Assembly: GCF_040448695.1 (NCBI RefSeq) | Contig: NZ_CP159307.1 | Span: 62,001 to 126,000, forward strand | Direction: 5' to 3' | Source of the DNA: Dehalogenimonas sp. 4OHTPN | Lineage (GTDB): Bacteria > Chloroflexota > Dehalococcoidia > Dehalococcoidales > Dehalococcoidaceae | DNA length: 64,000 nt | Part shown: positions 60,195 to 64,000 of the stretch, in pieces | Numbering within the stretch: the first letter of the stretch is position 1 | Layout of the letters: each line of letters opens with the position of its first letter | Made by a program: the position numbers and the translations under genes | The notes under the pieces: model-generated | Told to the model about the DNA's origin: nothing | The model's database searches: none | What the model saw: the letters and a program-made list of their open reading frames with translations, nothing else

Positions 60195-60542
60195 ATGGCC
60201 GCTAGCCGCGACCGGCAGATTTTCTGGATTAAAACGGTTCACTCCGCTGTCTTCTGGTTCATGCTGGGTTGTTTCTTTTACAACATCTACGCCGCGGCCG
60301 CAGGGGTTTTTACCTGGCTGCTGGCGGTAACCTACGGCACCCACCTGATCGAAGGCGTGGTGCTCATCTTCAACCGCTGGACGTGCCCGCTTCGGATCAT
60401 GGCCGAAAAGGCCGGGGCGGAGAACGGCCGGGTATCGGATATCTTCCTGCCCAGGTGGCTGGCCGATCATCTCTTCCAGGTAGGCATCGCCCTATTCGTG
60501 GTCGAGACTTTGTGGCTCGCGATAAGCTTTATCAACCGATAG
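60195..60542 (+). CDS. Small membrane protein downstream of radA
   Basis: Protein of 115 aa with three predicted transmembrane helices (about 14-33, 38-55 and 90-110) and a cytoplasmic-type loop FNRWTCPLRIMAEKAG. That loop recalls DUF2784-like small membrane proteins, but I do not assign the family. It starts 2 bp after the radA TGA. Confidence 0.65.
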   Translation: MAASRDRQIFWIKTVHSAVFWFMLGCFFYNIYAAAAGVFTWLLAVTYGTHLIEGVVLIFNRWTCPLRIMAEKAGAENGRVSDIFLPRWLADHLFQVGIALFVVETLWLAISFINR

Positions 60543-60551
60543 GAGAATTTC

Positions 60552-60734
60552 ATGACAAATAAAAAGCTCACTCTGGAGATCCCCGAGGAGTTGTTCAACC
60601 GGTTTTTCACCTATCTAATCAGTCAGTCCGAGGCCAGGCGAAATCCCACCTTCCAGGAAGTTAACGCCGCCGCTGAAGAAGCCTTGACCCGCTGGCTGGA
60701 TCAGGCGAAGAAGGCCACCGCGGAGAAAGACTGA
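60552..60734 (+). CDS. Small hypothetical protein
   Basis: Protein of 60 aa (MTNKKLTLEIPEELFNRF onward) with a beta-strand then two helices, reminiscent of short ribbon-helix-helix-like or antitoxin-like folds. AGGAG lies 7 nt upstream of the ATG. No toxin partner is visible, so no function is claimed. Confidence 0.55.
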   Translation: MTNKKLTLEIPEELFNRFFTYLISQSEARRNPTFQEVNAAAEEALTRWLDQAKKATAEKD

Positions 60735-60816
60735 TGCCAGGCGCACATGTCGCCAACGGCAAATAGCGAGCCCATCGCGAGTTACATCGGCTCCAATCGT
60801 AGTTGAAGCTGGAATG

Positions 60817-60846
60817 CTTTACGCCGCCTGTCTTTTGACCTATAAT
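60817..60846 (+). promoter_or_regulatory. Promoter of clpC
   Basis: CTTTAC (60817-60822), an 18-bp spacer and TATAAT (60841-60846), 33 nt before the ATG at 60879. No CIRCE or CtsR-type repeat is evident. Confidence 0.5.
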
Positions 60847-60878
60847 GGAAACGGTATCCCCATCAAAAGAGGTCTGTC

Positions 60879-63407
<2,529 letters not shown>

Positions 63408-63428
63408 CCGAAGCTTTATCGCTTGCCA

Positions 63429-63456
63429 AGAGCCCTCTCGGTGAGGGCTCTTTTTT
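63429..63456 (+). terminator. Rho-independent terminator after clpC
   Basis: 9-bp AGAGCCCTC/GAGGGCTCT stem (63429-63437 with 63443-63451), 5-nt loop, followed by a T6 run. It lies 21 bp past the clpC stop. Confidence 0.92.
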
Positions 63457-63546
63457 ATGCCCTAAAAGCCCAATGGGGGGGGAGGTTTCACCCGGTAGAG
63501 GTGAACTCCTGTTAACCCCTGCCAAATATGGTTATTAAACTATTAT

Positions 63547-63645
63547 TAAAAATACGCATATTGGCGGATACCTAAAACAAACGCAGGTATTTATAATATT
63601 AACGTAATCTTAGGCGCAAGCAGTAATCAGATGCTGTTTAGCGCC
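63547..63645 (+). promoter_or_regulatory. Promoter and leader of rdhA-4
   Basis: TAAAAATACG (63547-63556) and GCGGAT (63564-63569), spaced as at rdhA-3, then TATAAT (63592-63597). The predicted 60-nt leader holds a hairpin with an outer GGCGC/GCGCC stem (63613-63617 with 63641-63645) and an inner AAGCAG/CTGTTT extension. GGAGG at 63654-63658 is the ribosome-binding site. Confidence 0.6.
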
Positions 63646-63665
63646 CATAAAACGGAGGAATCTGA

Positions 63666-64000
63666 ATGAACAAGTACCACAGCACCATGTCACGCCGGGA
63701 CTTTATGAAAGCTCTCGGAGTCGCCGGTGGCGCCATGGCCGCGGCACCTGCGTTTGCCGATCTGGATGAAATGGCAGCCAAAGACGGCCTGTACACCAGG
63801 CGGCCTTGGTGGATCAAGACCCGCGAACACCTCGAGATGACCACCGATGTCGATTGGGACGAGATGCAGCGCTATTCCGAGAATGACACCATGCGCGGCA
63901 CCAAGGCCAGCGGGTACCGGCTGTCACTCTACGACCAGGCCGAATGGGACCGTCGGGCCGCGGTCAAAAAGGAGGAAGAAACCAAATTCCTCAAAGAAGA
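63666..64000 (+). CDS. rdhA: Reductive dehalogenase catalytic subunit (RdhA-4), cut by window end
   Basis: The first 111 codons of an RdhA: Tat signal SRRDFMK at residues 9-15, Ala-rich h-region, then the RPWWIKTREHLEMTTDVDW segment that matches the WW(I/V)K...(I/V/L)DW pattern of the other three. The cluster motifs lie beyond the window. The ATG is 7 nt after GGAGG. No regulator lies upstream within the window; clpC and its terminator precede it. Confidence 0.93.
   Translation, partial: MNKYHSTMSRRDFMKALGVAGGAMAAAPAFADLDEMAAKDGLYTRRPWWIKTREHLEMTTDVDWDEMQRYSENDTMRGTKASGYRLSLYDQAEWDRRAAVKKEEETKFLKE

Overview
The window looks like a chromosome segment of a Dehalogenimonas-type organism (Chloroflexota, Dehalococcoidia). 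The grounds are four Tat-exported reductive dehalogenase catalytic subunits (RdhA), MarR regulators divergent from two of them, several cobalamin-linked enzymes, presenilin-like and GIDE/LemA membrane proteins, and moderately high GC with compact ordinary housekeeping operons. No plasmid, phage, insertion sequence or CRISPR array is visible.

Layout. 0.3-2.5 kb: proS and a MarR regulator. 2.6-9.1 kb: rdhA-1, then a tightly packed four-gene operon of a radical SAM protein, a B12-binding radical SAM protein, a divergent class II ribonucleotide-reductase-like protein and an N-type ATP pyrophosphatase. 9.2-11.3 kb: DOMON lipoprotein, alpha/beta hydrolase, arsenate reductase. 11.4-19 kb: a complete Pho block on the minus strand: phoB-phoR, then a promoter with four phased 11-bp repeats driving mgsA-pstS-thioesterase-pstC-pstA-pstB-phoU. 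19-28.9 kb: rhomboid protease, CheY-like receivers, a stand-alone LigD polymerase domain, lipoproteins, DegV, a PlsY-like protein, a PMT-type glycosyltransferase, tRNA-Ala(GGC), a presenilin-like protease and a GIDE-LemA fusion. 29.3-32 kb: an ECF sigma/anti-sigma operon of six overlapping membrane genes. 32.1-35 kb: a 955-aa Tat-exported protein of unknown function. 35.3-39.2 kb: rdhA-2 plus a 722-aa B12-binding radical SAM protein. 39.2-43.2 kb: secA. 43.3-47.7 kb: a 713-aa paralogue of that radical SAM protein, rdhA-3 with a short leader ORF, and a divergent MarR gene. 47.8-63.4 kb: mostly housekeeping (hisA, hisI, rplU-rpmA-rpmE, sdpR-sdpI, cysS, ispD-ispF, threonine aldolase, radA, clpC). 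63.6 kb to the end: rdhA-4, cut by the window edge.

How the parts fit. None of the three complete rdhA genes has an adjacent rdhB membrane anchor. In the position where rdhB would be expected, each has a strong intergenic hairpin followed by a same-strand cobalamin-binding radical SAM gene (in locus 1 preceded by a second, smaller radical SAM gene). Two of the radical SAM proteins are paralogues with a CX4CX2C cluster motif and a C-terminal PqqD-like domain. The rdhA promoters share sequence blocks: TAAAAATACG at rdhA-1, -3 and -4, with GCGGAT at identical spacing in -3 and -4; and ACTAGTACT plus ACGATG(T/A)AAT at rdhA-1 and -2. I regard this recurrent rdhA / hairpin / B12-radical-SAM module as the best candidate for an undescribed system. 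Possible roles are RdhA or cobamide maturation, or modification of a peptide; none is shown by the sequence.

Other notable points are two genes that appear to start at non-AUG-type codons (hisA at ATC, rplU at ATT), a class II RNR-like protein lacking the active-site Asn and the C-terminal Cys pair, and methylglyoxal synthase as the first gene of a Pho-regulated operon.
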